The position numbers and the translations under genes are program-made. Below the pieces are notes generated by a model. It had not been told where the DNA came from. It did not search any database and was given only the letters and a program-made list of their open reading frames with translations. This document shows, in pieces, positions 7,411 to 15,513 of a stretch of 26,901 bases of DNA. This stretch comes from CAZXEU01 sp964639665. GTDB lineage: Bacteria > Bacteroidota > Rhodothermia > Rhodothermales > Bin80. How positions within the stretch are numbered: the stretch's first letter is position 1; every line of letters starts with the position of its first letter. The stretch lies in contig CAZXEU010000006.1 of assembly GCA_964639665.1 (NCBI GenBank), positions 1 to 26,901 of the forward strand, read 5' to 3'.

Positions 7411-9315
7411 ATGTACAAGAATATTTTCGTTCCGGTAGACAATTCGGAGCATTCGATTTGCGCCGTGGACATGGCCGTCGAGCTCGCCAGGGAGTTTGGC
7501 GCCTCGATAACCGGCAGCCATGCCTACGCTGCGCGCATGCATGACTACCGGTTCAAGCAGATGGAGTACACGCTTCCGGAGGAGTATCTGCTGGAAGATG
7601 CCATGGAGAAGCAGCGCAAGATCCATGACACGCTGATCACGATGGGCCTGGAGCTGATTTCCGATTCCTACCTCGTGGTTGCCGACCAGCGATGCCGGGA
7701 AGCGGGCGTGCCGTTTGAGCCCAAGATGTATGACGGCAAGAACTGGAAAGTCATCGTCAAGGACATCGAGGACAGCGGCTACGACCTGGTCGTGCTGGGC
7801 GCCCTGGGCCTTGGAGCGGTCAAGGACAGCGTGCTTGGCAGCGTCTGCGAGCGTGTCACGCGCCGGGTGCGGACGGACACACTGGTGATCAAGAAGCTGG
7901 AGCCCGAAAAGAGCCTCGAGAAGGGCTCCATTGTGGTGGGCATCGACGGTAGTCCGGAATCCTTCGCAGGCCTGAAGACGGCGCTGGAGCTTGGGCGCGC
8001 CACCGGCCGGCAGGTAGAGGCGGTATCGGTGTACGATCCGTACCTGCACTATGCCATGTTCAACAGCATCGTGAACGTGCTCACCGAGAAGGCATCCAAG
8101 GTTTTTCGCTTCAAGGAACAGGAGCAGCTGCACGAGGAAGTGATCGATACGGGCCTGGCGAAGATCTACCAGTCTCACCTGGAGGTGGCGCGGCAAATTG
8201 CCGAGGAAGAAGGAGCGGACCTCAGGATTACGCTGCTGGACGGCAAGGCCTTCGAGAAGCTGCTGCAGTACGTGCGCCGCGAAGAGCCCTGGCTCCTGGT
8301 GCTCGGCCGCATAGGCGTGCACAGCGACACCGACATGGACATCGGCAGCAACACGGAAAACCTGCTTCGGCAGGCGCCGTGCAACATACTGCTCTCGAGT
8401 CAGCGGTTTACGCCGCCCGTGGACGTGGCGGCCGAAGCTTCGATGCTGTGGACGGAGCCGGCTACGCGGCTTTTGAATACGGCGCCGGACTTTGCCCGCG
8501 GCATAGCGCGGACTACGATCCACCGATGGGCCATGGAGCGGGGCCACAGCGTCATTACGCGCAAGATCGTAGAGCAGGCCATGGGCAACATCCTGCCCCG
8601 GTCGTCCATGATCAAGATGGGCATCATTGCTGGCGATGCGGCGGCAGAAGAGATTCAGGCTTCCGATTCCGTGACCTTCATTTGCGCGCAGTGCGGCTAT
8701 GCGGCCCGCGATTTTGAGCCGGTACGCTGCGCGGTGTGCGGATCGGCGCGGGAGGCATTCCAGAAACTGGACAAGCAGGCCATCGAGCAGCTCCGGCAGC
8801 TGGAAGGCGGAGTTGAGGAGAGCGACACGTTCGACGACGTGAAGCTCAAGTGGACAAGGGATGCGAGGGAGGAATTGCGCAAGGTTCCTGACGGGTACCA
8901 GATGCGGCGTGCCAAGGCCCAGATCGAGAAGCGCGCGCGCGTGCAACGCGTTCCGACGATTACGCGCCAGATGGTGCTGGATGTTACGGAAGTCCAGTAC
9001 GAGGAGACCAGGCACCTGTCCGAGCGGGGCTCGCTCAGGACGCCCGGAGCGAATGGCGACGGACCGCGGGATGCGCCAGCGACCCCGGCTACGGAAGAGC
9101 TCATAGCCGATGGCGATTTTCTCTGGACACCCAAGGCCAAGGCGCGCCTTGACCGGGTCCCGGAAGGCTTCATGCGCAACCGCACCAGGGAGCGCGTACA
9201 GGCCGTCGCACAAAGCCGGAATACCACGCTGATTACACTCGGCATCACCGAGGAGGGGATCAAGGAAGGCCTCAAGCTGATGGAGGAGATGATGCGTGAG
9301 CAGGCAGGGCCTTGA
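7411..9315 (+). CDS. Double UspA protein with Cys4 knuckle and three PCP_red domains
   Basis: 634 residues and cytoplasmic. Two universal-stress-protein domains come first: about 1-160, opening YKNIFVPVDNSEHS, and about 170-330, opening GSIVVGIDGSPES. Then come PCP_red copy 1 (about 345-398, MLWTEPA), a rubredoxin-like Cys4 knuckle (CAQC at 425-428 and CAVC at about 441-444), PCP_red copy 2 (about 473-527, KLKWTRDA) and PCP_red copy 3 (about 570-625, FLWTPKA). Each PCP_red copy keeps the Trp, an Ala, Leu, Pro and an Ile-Thr pair (I-T) near its end. Copies 2 and 3 are one residue longer in the middle than copy 1. The start at 7411 has a perfect AGGAGG at 7401-7406; an ATG at 7378 lacks one. 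This strong site after a 73-bp gap may permit separate expression. Such an architecture suggests nucleotide-gated handling of a tetrapyrrole, which is inference. Confidence 0.85.
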   Translation: MYKNIFVPVDNSEHSICAVDMAVELAREFGASITGSHAYAARMHDYRFKQMEYTLPEEYLLEDAMEKQRKIHDTLITMGLELISDSYLVVADQRCREAGVPFEPKMYDGKNWKVIVKDIEDSGYDLVVLGALGLGAVKDSVLGSVCERVTRRVRTDTLVIKKLEPEKSLEKGSIVVGIDGSPESFAGLKTALELGRATGRQVEAVSVYDPYLHYAMFNSIVNVLTEKASKVFRFKEQEQLHEEVIDTGLAKIYQSHLEVARQIAEEEGADLRITLLDGKAFEKLLQYVRREEPWLLVLGRIGVHSDTDMDIGSNTENLLRQAPCNILLSSQRFTPPVDVAAEASMLWTEPATRLLNTAPDFARGIARTTIHRWAMERGHSVITRKIVEQAMGNILPRSSMIKMGIIAGDAAAEEIQASDSVTFICAQCGYAARDFEPVRCAVCGSAREAFQKLDKQAIEQLRQLEGGVEESDTFDDVKLKWTRDAREELRKVPDGYQMRRAKAQIEKRARVQRVPTITRQMVLDVTEVQYEETRHLSERGSLRTPGANGDGPRDAPATPATEELIADGDFLWTPKAKARLDRVPEGFMRNRTRERVQAVAQSRNTTLITLGITEEGIKEGLKLMEEMMREQAGP

Positions 9316-10220
9316 AGTCCTACCATGATATCGCCGGGGACGGCGGCTCGGATGTGGCGGCGCAGGTTGGAGCGCAGCAACGTCAGCTGCGGCAGCGTCT
9401 GGCAGATATTGGGCACGTTGTCGCCGTCATGAGCGGCAAGGGCGGAGTCGGCAAGAGCACCTTTACCGTGAATCTGGCAGATGTGCTCGCACGCCAGGGC
9501 CTGGCGATAGGAATACTGGACGCCGATATTCACGGCGCCTCGATCCCCAAGATGACGGGCGTGCGGAGCCATTCTCCTCGCGCCGGATCTTCGGGCATGT
9601 TGCCCGCAGTCGCCAGACTGGGTATTCGGGTCATGTCCATGGATCTGTTTCTGTTGGAGGATACGTCGCCTGTTCTATGGCGGGCGCCCACGCAGACCGG
9701 TGCGTATGCGTGGCGCCCCATGGTGGAAATGGGCGCGCTTCGCGAGATGCTGGCGGATACGGAATGGGGTCGTCTGGATGTATTGCTGGTGGATCTGCCG
9801 CCCGGTGGCGACAGGCTGGCCAATCTTGCGGAGCTGGTTCCGGGACTTTCGGGCGCGGTAGCGGTGACCGTGGGAAGCGATGTTTCGCATCTGGTGGTCG
9901 GGCGCTCCATTACCATGGCCGCGGGCGCGTGCCGCGTCCGCATGCTTGGCCTCGTGGACAACATGAGTCATTTCTGCTGCCCCCGATGCGGCAGCGTGGA
10001 GCAGCTGTTCGGCTCCGCGCGCGGTTCTGAAGGATTTGCTGCTGCGAATGGCTTACCCTATCTGGGGGGCATTCCGTTTGACGAGCGGATCCGTTCCTGC
10101 GCGGATCGTGGCGTATCATTCTTTGATCAGGCAGCCGGCGGCATGGCCGCGCTAGCATACGAACGTATCGGGCAGGCCGTGCAGCAGGAGTTGGCCGAAA
10201 GCGCAATTGCAAGCCCATGA
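9312..10220 (+). CDS. Mrp/NBP35-family P-loop ATPase (Fe-S carrier type)
   Basis: 302 residues. A deviant Walker A motif, SGKGGVGKST, lies near residues 41-50, followed by the LDADIHGAS switch and the DLPPGGD motif of Mrp/ApbC proteins. The VDNMSHFCCPRC segment carries the CxxC that bridges an [Fe-S] cluster in the Mrp dimer. No N-terminal MIP18/DUF59 domain is present. The start is a TTG at 9312 overlapping the previous stop (TTGA); the next in-frame ATG (9429) falls right before the Walker motif and would truncate the fold. Mrp proteins load Fe-S clusters onto client enzymes, here plausibly the radical SAM enzyme or ferredoxin. The same P-loop class also includes BchL/NifH reductases, which is notable beside so many PCP_red domains. 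Confidence 0.88.
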   Translation: MKSYHDIAGDGGSDVAAQVGAQQRQLRQRLADIGHVVAVMSGKGGVGKSTFTVNLADVLARQGLAIGILDADIHGASIPKMTGVRSHSPRAGSSGMLPAVARLGIRVMSMDLFLLEDTSPVLWRAPTQTGAYAWRPMVEMGALREMLADTEWGRLDVLLVDLPPGGDRLANLAELVPGLSGAVAVTVGSDVSHLVVGRSITMAAGACRVRMLGLVDNMSHFCCPRCGSVEQLFGSARGSEGFAAANGLPYLGGIPFDERIRSCADRGVSFFDQAAGGMAALAYERIGQAVQQELAESAIASP

Positions 10221-10687
10221 AGTTTCTTTGCATACCTTGTGACGAGCCTATGCTGCTCGAGAATGCTCTGGGGCCGGATGACGGCAGCATGTCCATTGTG
10301 TATCGATGCCCCTCCTGCAGCCGGGATATGGCCATGCTGACCAACAGGATGGAGACCCAGATGGTGCGCTCCCTAGGCGTAAAGATCGGGGGCCGCGCGG
10401 AGGAGGCTCAGCCCATGGAGATGCTCCGCTCGTCCCTTGCCACAGGCAGGGGCAAGCCGGAAGCCGCGGCAGGCTCGAAGTGCCCGTTTACCGGCGTAAT
10501 TGCGGCGGCCGACAGCATGTCGGGTGCGCCCGCTTGGACTGCCGAAGCCGAAGCGCGGCTGGCGGCCATCCCGGACTTTGTACGCGCCTCGGTGCGCAGG
10601 CAGATCGAATCGTTTGCCCGGCAGCGCGGCCACTCAGCAATAGACGTGCAATTGCTGGACGAGGTGAAGAGTAGCCTGGGCATGTAG
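10217..10687 (+). CDS. Zinc-ribbon protein with C-terminal PCP_red domain
   Basis: 156 residues. A Cys4 site (CIPC at residues 5-8, CPSC at about 31-34) is followed by a variable middle with one more Cys (KCPFTG). A PCP_red domain then runs from about residue 105 (PAWTAEA) to the end, with the IPDFVR...R...E.FARQRGH pattern closest to the BchB tail among the five copies here. The ATG at 10217 overlaps the Mrp stop (ATGA), so translation is coupled to the ATPase. NCBI-style naming would be 'PCP reductase family protein'. The function is unknown; tetrapyrrole binding is inferred from the BchB tail. Confidence 0.85.
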   Translation: MKFLCIPCDEPMLLENALGPDDGSMSIVYRCPSCSRDMAMLTNRMETQMVRSLGVKIGGRAEEAQPMEMLRSSLATGRGKPEAAAGSKCPFTGVIAAADSMSGAPAWTAEAEARLAAIPDFVRASVRRQIESFARQRGHSAIDVQLLDEVKSSLGM

Positions 10688-10814
10688 TCACGAATTGCCC
10701 GGGTGCCGCTTTCATCCAACGTCCGGTAGAAGGTGTTGGAATTCCACTCCCTCCTGCTGAGCAGCACGGCCGCGTAGCGGGCGCACTGGTCCCGGCATGG
10801 TGTGGTGGCGCGGC

Positions 10815-11342
10815 ATGAGCGGATCCGTAGACTCTGGTCCTGTTTGCACGATCGGATATGGCGACAGGACCGTGCAGGAGATGGTCGATCTGCTGCATTT
10901 GCATGAGATTGGACATGTTTTCGACGTCCGCTCGATGCCCTATTCACGGTTCAATCCGGATTTCACGAAGGTCTCCCTCGAACGGCTGCTGCCTGAGGCT
11001 GGTTTGCGGTACAAGTTTATGGGTGCATTCCTGGGCGGAAGGCCACGCGATGCGGAATGTTACGTCCATGGCAAAGTGAGCTATGGCATTCTTGCCGGAA
11101 ATCCGGAGTTCTTGTTGGGACTGGAGCGCGTGATGGCGGCCGCCGAGCGGGGAGAGCGGATCGCGCTCCTGTGCAGCGAACTAAGGCCGGAGCGGTGCGA
11201 CCGCAGCAAGCTGATCGGAACGGAGCTGGACAAGCGGGGCTTCGCCGTCCTGCACATCGATGAAAGGGGGCGGATGTTGACGCAAGCCCAGGTAGTGGCG
11301 AGGATCACAGGCGGACAAGCCGACCTGTTCGATGCCGCGTAA
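10815..11342 (+). CDS. DUF488 family protein
   Basis: 175 residues. The family pattern is clear: TIGYGDRTVQEMVDLL at the start, VFDVRSMPYSRFNPDF (conserved DVR and SRxxxF), LGGRPRD, and the LLCSELRPERCDRSKLIG segment with the CxE...P..CHR-like motif, here CDRS. Function in the family is not established; some members are thought to be nucleic-acid or stress related. An ATG at 10797 is also in frame; 10815 is preferred because the conserved part then begins near the N-terminus. A gap of 127 bp separates it from the PCP_red cluster, so it may be only a passenger. Confidence 0.85.
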   Translation: MSGSVDSGPVCTIGYGDRTVQEMVDLLHLHEIGHVFDVRSMPYSRFNPDFTKVSLERLLPEAGLRYKFMGAFLGGRPRDAECYVHGKVSYGILAGNPEFLLGLERVMAAAERGERIALLCSELRPERCDRSKLIGTELDKRGFAVLHIDERGRMLTQAQVVARITGGQADLFDAA

Positions 11343-11509
11343 TGCTCGGTGCCTGTGAGGAATGGCAGCTGTATCCTGCGGACGGATCCAGCTTTCCGGA
11401 GAATGCCTTTTTGCAGGGGATCGCCCATGAATTCGCATCGGGCACGATCGATTTCTGGGCAGTTGTCGAAGACAAGCGCGCCGACCAAAGCAGGGCCAGT
11501 TTTGCTTGA
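11342..11509 (+). CDS. Short hypothetical protein (55 residues)
   Basis: The ATG overlaps the DUF488 stop (TAATG at 11340-11344) and the frame is open for 55 codons to a TGA at 11507-11509. The product is acidic to neutral, with one Cys and three aromatic-rich spots (EEWQLY, IDFWAV). The overlap is the main support; no family is recognised. Confidence 0.45.
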   Translation: MLGACEEWQLYPADGSSFPENAFLQGIAHEFASGTIDFWAVVEDKRADQSRASFA

Positions 11510-12175
11510 CGGGTAGCCCCCGGACGGTCAATACGGCCGGACCGGTGCTTTATTGAGGACAGGGACGGCGGTGGTGATGCGGCCGGCCGCCTAATGCGTA
11601 TGCATCACTAACGCACTTCGGGCGATCCCTCCACTGCCGCTTAGTCTGCCGGCGCATGCCGCGAATTCGAGCAAACTTGCTGATTCCGATTGCCGCCGTC
11701 GCGTATCTTGCGACTACCAGGGTGGCCTATGGAGAAGCGATCGGGAAGGCGGGAGGAGCCGCAATCAGGATTTGCGTTAGCCGGCTCTGCGACCGGCAAG
11801 CGCGTACCTGGAAATTGTGGCAGCTCCGGACGAAGCTGAAATCATGCGTTATGGTCCTCTGGGCTTAGCACGCGAACAATACTCTGATTTGCCGTCTAGG
11901 CCGCCCGTTCGCTTCTCCAGAGGTCAGGCCGCATAGTCATCTCTCAAGCTGCACCTGCGGAAGTTTCCTTTCTTCCCCGGACGGGGCGAGTTGGCGTAGT
12001 ATCGGCCGCCTGGAGTGCTCGGGGCTGGCGTGGCCGCATGTCCGGGACTGACCGGTCGGATTCGGCGAGGCAGCCTCACGCCGCAAACGACCGATCCGCT
12101 TATCTTCGGGTCAGCTGCCGGGGAATTCCGGCTGGCGACTGTCATTGAACTTCGAACATTCAGTCTGCAGTGCAA
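11510..12175. other. Gene-poor stretch of 666 bp
   Basis: No convincing gene. A 70-codon forward frame (11656-11868) starts with a hydrophobic stretch but continues as low-credibility Arg/Cys/Trp-rich sequence without a ribosome binding site. A 7-bp inverted repeat, GTGATGC/GCATCAC (11574-11580 and 11602-11608), encloses a GGCCGGCCGCC core; it lacks a T tail and is not a clear terminator. The rest may be decayed coding sequence or regulatory DNA for the SRPBCC gene. Confidence 0.5.
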
Positions 12176-12649
12176 ATGGAAACGCGTACGCTACAGCACC
12201 AGGAGTCTTTTGATGTGGCGCCCGATCTGCTTTTTTCGGTGCTGCTCCAACCGAGCGCCATACGCATATGGTGGAGTGCCAAGACCGCCATCGTAGTACC
12301 GGAGAAAGGCGGAAGGTACGCCGTCGCCTGGGGCGAGGATGAAGATGCACCAGAATACGTTACGGTAACGTCGATCCGGGAGCTGAAGGCTCCAAGCCAT
12401 TTGGGTTTGGCCGATCACTATTACTACGGTAGATCGGGGCCTCTTCCCTTCGAAGCGCGCTTCGAAATTGATTTTGATCTGGAGTCAGAGGGGCCCGGCA
12501 CGCTCCTTCGCGTGACGCAGCGCGGGTTTCCGCTGGGGCCCGAAGCGGATGAATTCTACGATGCGTGCGTCAAGGGCTGGGGGGACGTTTTTGCCGGCAT
12601 TCGATCCTACCTTGCGTCTGGCGAGGAGCCGGGTCGGGGCGACAGCTGA
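12176..12649 (+). CDS. SRPBCC (AHSA1/START-like) family protein
   Basis: 157 residues. The single-domain pattern fits the helix-grip fold: an opening with SFDVAPDLLFSVLLQPSAIRIWW, then KGGRYAVAW, VTSIRELKAPSHLGL, a variable strand region, GTLLRVTQRGF, and a C-terminal helix with EFYDACVKGWGDVFAGIRSYL. Members bind hydrophobic ligands or act as chaperone cofactors; the ligand here cannot be told. ATG at 12176 is preferred over the GTG at 12170. It is convergent with the next gene, whose 3' end is 25 bp away. Confidence 0.8.
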   Translation: METRTLQHQESFDVAPDLLFSVLLQPSAIRIWWSAKTAIVVPEKGGRYAVAWGEDEDAPEYVTVTSIRELKAPSHLGLADHYYYGRSGPLPFEARFEIDFDLESEGPGTLLRVTQRGFPLGPEADEFYDACVKGWGDVFAGIRSYLASGEEPGRGDS

Positions 12650-12674
12650 CGCCCGCCGCGATTCGGCCGGTCGG

Positions 12675-13859
12675 TCAGGCTGCGAAGCGAGAAAGGGCCA
12701 AAATGCGTTTCGCACGCCTCTTCGGTGTATCCAGACTGTACGCCCTGGCGTCGCCGAGATCTTTTCGGATGAACGTCTCCGTCTCAGATACCGCTTCGCG
12801 TACGGCGTCTGTGCGCTTGCCAAATGTTGCCCATATGACGGCATTCACCGCGGGGTCGTACTCCCAGAATCCGATGAGTCTGCCACCATCGACGATCGGA
12901 TGATGCGGCAGGTTCGTCAACCCGCGCGCCGACCGCTGCAGCAAAGGGTGTTGCCGGTCTTCCTCGGCAACCATGCCGTCAAGATCGCGGCGTAACAGGA
13001 ACAGGCTGTCGAGACTGCTCAATAGGTTGATATCGGGGCCCGATGCAGGTCCAAAGTCCCTTAGACGCAATTGCTGGGACCTGGAGAGGAGTCTGTCGTC
13101 ATCCGTTTTGAGCGGCAGAAGCCCGAGCGGTTCGATGGCGGCTTTTGCCGCCTTTGCACCAAGTCCTGAGAACCACCTGAATTCGGCGAGTGTAGCCGGC
13201 GCCGCCCACTCAAAGTACCTTCGGGCAATTTCGGTATGAACAGGCTGACCGCCAAGCTCAGCTTCAGTCAATGGAGCGTCTTCCCATCTTTCGTACAGGT
13301 AGCGCTGGCTGTCCAGACGACCGTTGGCTGGTATCCGTCGCACTCTTCCGTCGGCCTGGAGTAGGCCAAGGGCAAAGGGCAGCGTAGTCGACAGTCCCTT
13401 TTTCTTTCCTTCTTCGCCAAGATTCCGCACTTGCCGGTGCACCGACTTGCGCAACGCAATCGGATCCTGCGGGCCGGAGGCCAGCGCCTCCACAATCGCG
13501 GTGCAAAGCCGATCCTGCTCTTCTTCCGTAACACCGAGCCGGCGGGCGATTCTGATTTCGGGGTTCTTGAATGGCCGGCAGGCGGCCAGCGCCAAAGCTG
13601 CATCCTCGGACGCTACCGCGTACACGCATCCGCGAACGCTGGGCAGCTCATAGATGGCACGGTCCGCTGCCGCCGCATCCACGGCTTTGCGGTCATGGCC
13701 CCCACGGCTATACAAGCTCAGGTAGACGCACGCTCCTCCTACCGACCTCGCCCATCCGGCGGCGGACAGTATGCGGGAAGGGGAGTGGTCTTTGAATCTT
13801 CCATCCAGACCTTGCACGTGCCAGTGCCAGGCGCGGAGCGCTGATTCACCAGGGTACAT
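12675..13859 (-). CDS. Winged-helix DNA-binding protein, AlkZ/YcaQ-like (HTH_42)
   Basis: 394 residues. The layout matches the HTH_42 family, which includes the DNA interstrand-crosslink glycosylase AlkZ/YcaQ: repeated winged-helix modules, a central LLQADGRVRRIP...YLYERWED segment, EIARRYFEWAAPATLAEFRWFSGL, then LLSSLDSLFLLRRDLDGMV and a C-terminal DGGRLIGFWEYDP...VIWATFGKRTDAV module. Base excision activity is known for some members only, and I could not place the catalytic motif, so the function is tentative. The start ATG at 13859 has no obvious ribosome binding site. Transcribed toward the SRPBCC gene. Confidence 0.8.
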   Translation of the reverse strand: MYPGESALRAWHWHVQGLDGRFKDHSPSRILSAAGWARSVGGACVYLSLYSRGGHDRKAVDAAAADRAIYELPSVRGCVYAVASEDAALALAACRPFKNPEIRIARRLGVTEEEQDRLCTAIVEALASGPQDPIALRKSVHRQVRNLGEEGKKKGLSTTLPFALGLLQADGRVRRIPANGRLDSQRYLYERWEDAPLTEAELGGQPVHTEIARRYFEWAAPATLAEFRWFSGLGAKAAKAAIEPLGLLPLKTDDDRLLSRSQQLRLRDFGPASGPDINLLSSLDSLFLLRRDLDGMVAEEDRQHPLLQRSARGLTNLPHHPIVDGGRLIGFWEYDPAVNAVIWATFGKRTDAVREAVSETETFIRKDLGDARAYSLDTPKRRAKRILALSRFAA

Positions 13860-14097
13860 GATTGTCGCAGCCTTGGTTCTTGGATTCAGGCAGGTGCAAA
13901 GTGGCAGGCATGCTCGCAGCTTTCCGTCCGCAGTAGCCGTTAGGGCACCCGGCTCCGACCGAAATCTACGGCAATCACGGCTTCAACGTCTGATCGCATA
14001 GCCGCAACAATGGCGGATAGCGGCTGTTACACGGGGCGGCCCGCGCAAGAGCTCCGCATTTCACTCTCCTTTCGCCTGCCTCGAATACACTCAAGCC

Positions 14098-14874
14098 ATG
14101 AATCCCTTCACTACTCACGGAGCCATAAGCTGGCAGGAATTGCTGGTTGCTGATCCCTACAAGGCGCGCAGTTTCTATGAAAGCGTGCTCGGCTGGCAAT
14201 TCCAGGAATGGCCGATGCCGCCTGATGGCATTTACCACACGCTGCGCGTTGGAGATCTGAACGCCGGGGGTATCATGAAGCGTCCATCCGAGGACATCCC
14301 GCCTTGCTGGACCTTTTACGTGACGGTGGACGACATACGCGCACTGGTTGAAGGGAATGACTTGCAGATGGCAGTGCCTGTCGAGGATAGTCCGGCCGGT
14401 CCCTTTTGCGGATTCTTCGACCGTTATGGTGCTTACCTTGCGGCCATCCAGTACACGGATATAGCAGGAGTGGGAGGCCTGCAGGATTTTCGGGCAACCT
14501 TCCGAACGCACGGGCTATTCAGCTGGTTTGAGCTGCTGACCTCTGATCCGGAAGGCGCGGCCGAATACTATAGCAAGCTCTTCGGATGGACCGTCACGGG
14601 CAGGGAGTTTCCTGGCGGCATCTACCGAACCGTAGGAGTCGGGGATGCCGAATTCGGCGGCATTGCCCAGTCCCCTGATTCCGGAATACCGTCGCACTGG
14701 AGCGGCTATGTGACCGTGGAAGACATCGAAAAGACGCTGGAAGCTGCGCAGTTGCACGGCGCAAAGGTCCAAGTTCCGGTCATGGAGATACCCGATGTTG
14801 GGCGCATGGCCCAGGTTGAGGACCCCGAGGGCGCCTCGGTAAAGTTCCTGGAGTACCTGCCCATGGACGGGTAG
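14098..14874 (+). CDS. Two-domain VOC (glyoxalase/bleomycin-resistance-like) protein
   Basis: 258 residues made of two repeated VOC modules: about 1-125 (SWQELLVADPYKARSFYESVLGW...) and about 135-258 (SWFELLTSDPEGAAEYYSKLFGW...). Each has the GIY(H/R)T.xVGD strand and a W..YVTV(D/E)DI element. The first module is shorter after its VDDI helix and lacks the usual 'GG.V..P' loop, while the second keeps it (GAKVQVPVMEIPDVG) and ends in VEDPEGASVKFLEY. These tandem proteins are often annotated as hydroxylase-like; substrate unknown. Translation start at 14098 fits the conserved N-terminus. It stands alone between two minus-strand units. Confidence 0.88.
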   Translation: MNPFTTHGAISWQELLVADPYKARSFYESVLGWQFQEWPMPPDGIYHTLRVGDLNAGGIMKRPSEDIPPCWTFYVTVDDIRALVEGNDLQMAVPVEDSPAGPFCGFFDRYGAYLAAIQYTDIAGVGGLQDFRATFRTHGLFSWFELLTSDPEGAAEYYSKLFGWTVTGREFPGGIYRTVGVGDAEFGGIAQSPDSGIPSHWSGYVTVEDIEKTLEAAQLHGAKVQVPVMEIPDVGRMAQVEDPEGASVKFLEYLPMDG

Positions 14875-14986
14875 CGGGCGATCTGCCAACTGCCGGCTCA
14901 GTTTTGCAGCACAACAGGCGCCCGCGAGTCCGGCGCGTGGCACCGTGGCCGCCAGTCGGTTGCGACGTTGCCGATTCCAGGTACAG

Positions 14987-15499
14987 TTAGCCTCGGTGCT
15001 CCGGCAGTCTGGGCGCAGCTCTGAAGGCCTGTACAAGGGACTCCGGGTCCGCCTCCGCGCGGCGTGCCAGTACCGCCAATACCGACCGCAGGTAAGCCGG
15101 ATTTGGCTCCAGTTCCGACAATACGTGCTCCGCGTGGCGAATCAGACCTTGCCAGGAATCGTTGTCCGGAAAGTGGGCCCGGCCCTGCCTGCTATTGGAC
15201 AGGAAGGCTGCGCGCAGCTCGAAGAAGCCATGGAAACGTTCAAGTGTCCGCAGCTCGCTTTCGGTGAAAGAGCCCTGAAATCGATGGATTTCGTCCGCGT
15301 CCCTGTCTCCCTTGACCGCATCCAGGTAGCTGTCGCCCGGTACATACAGGTCATCGAACCAGATGCCCGACAGGGAAGCGGCGACATCTTCGGGAATTGC
15401 CGCCCGCCCGCAGAGCTCGCGGCACTCCCGTGAAGTCAGGAATGCCAGGAACAGCACAATGCGTTCACGATGCGCGCTGCTGCGGTCTGTTGGCTTCAT
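14987..15499 (-). CDS. Hypothetical protein, second gene of a minus-strand pair
   Basis: 170 residues, soluble, Arg/Glu-rich and mostly helical, with no signal peptide or metal site (two Cys near 27 and 31). A motif-like stretch, GIWFDDLYVPGDSYLDAVKGDRD, lies at about 45-67. An AAAGG precedes the ATG at 15499 and the upstream gene ends only 14 bp away, so the two form an operon. No family recognised. Confidence 0.7.
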   Translation of the reverse strand: MKPTDRSSAHRERIVLFLAFLTSRECRELCGRAAIPEDVAASLSGIWFDDLYVPGDSYLDAVKGDRDADEIHRFQGSFTESELRTLERFHGFFELRAAFLSNSRQGRAHFPDNDSWQGLIRHAEHVLSELEPNPAYLRSVLAVLARRAEADPESLVQAFRAAPRLPEHRG

Positions 15500-15513
15500 G
15501 TCATGCCTTTTCG

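Noticed and set aside
7138..9213. Very long minus-strand open frame (691 codons) opposite the UspA/PCP_red gene
   Set aside because: It is the mirror of a GC-rich gene: the product has no domain pattern and is rich in His/Arg/Leu, while the plus frame shows clear USP and PCP_red domains and a perfect ribosome binding site.
11574..11608. Hairpin GTGATGC...GCATCAC as a terminator
   Set aside because: Only 7 paired bases, a 21-base loop and no T tail.
11656..11868. 70-codon forward frame starting with a hydrophobic stretch
   Set aside because: No ribosome binding site, unnatural composition after the first 25 residues, and no operon context.
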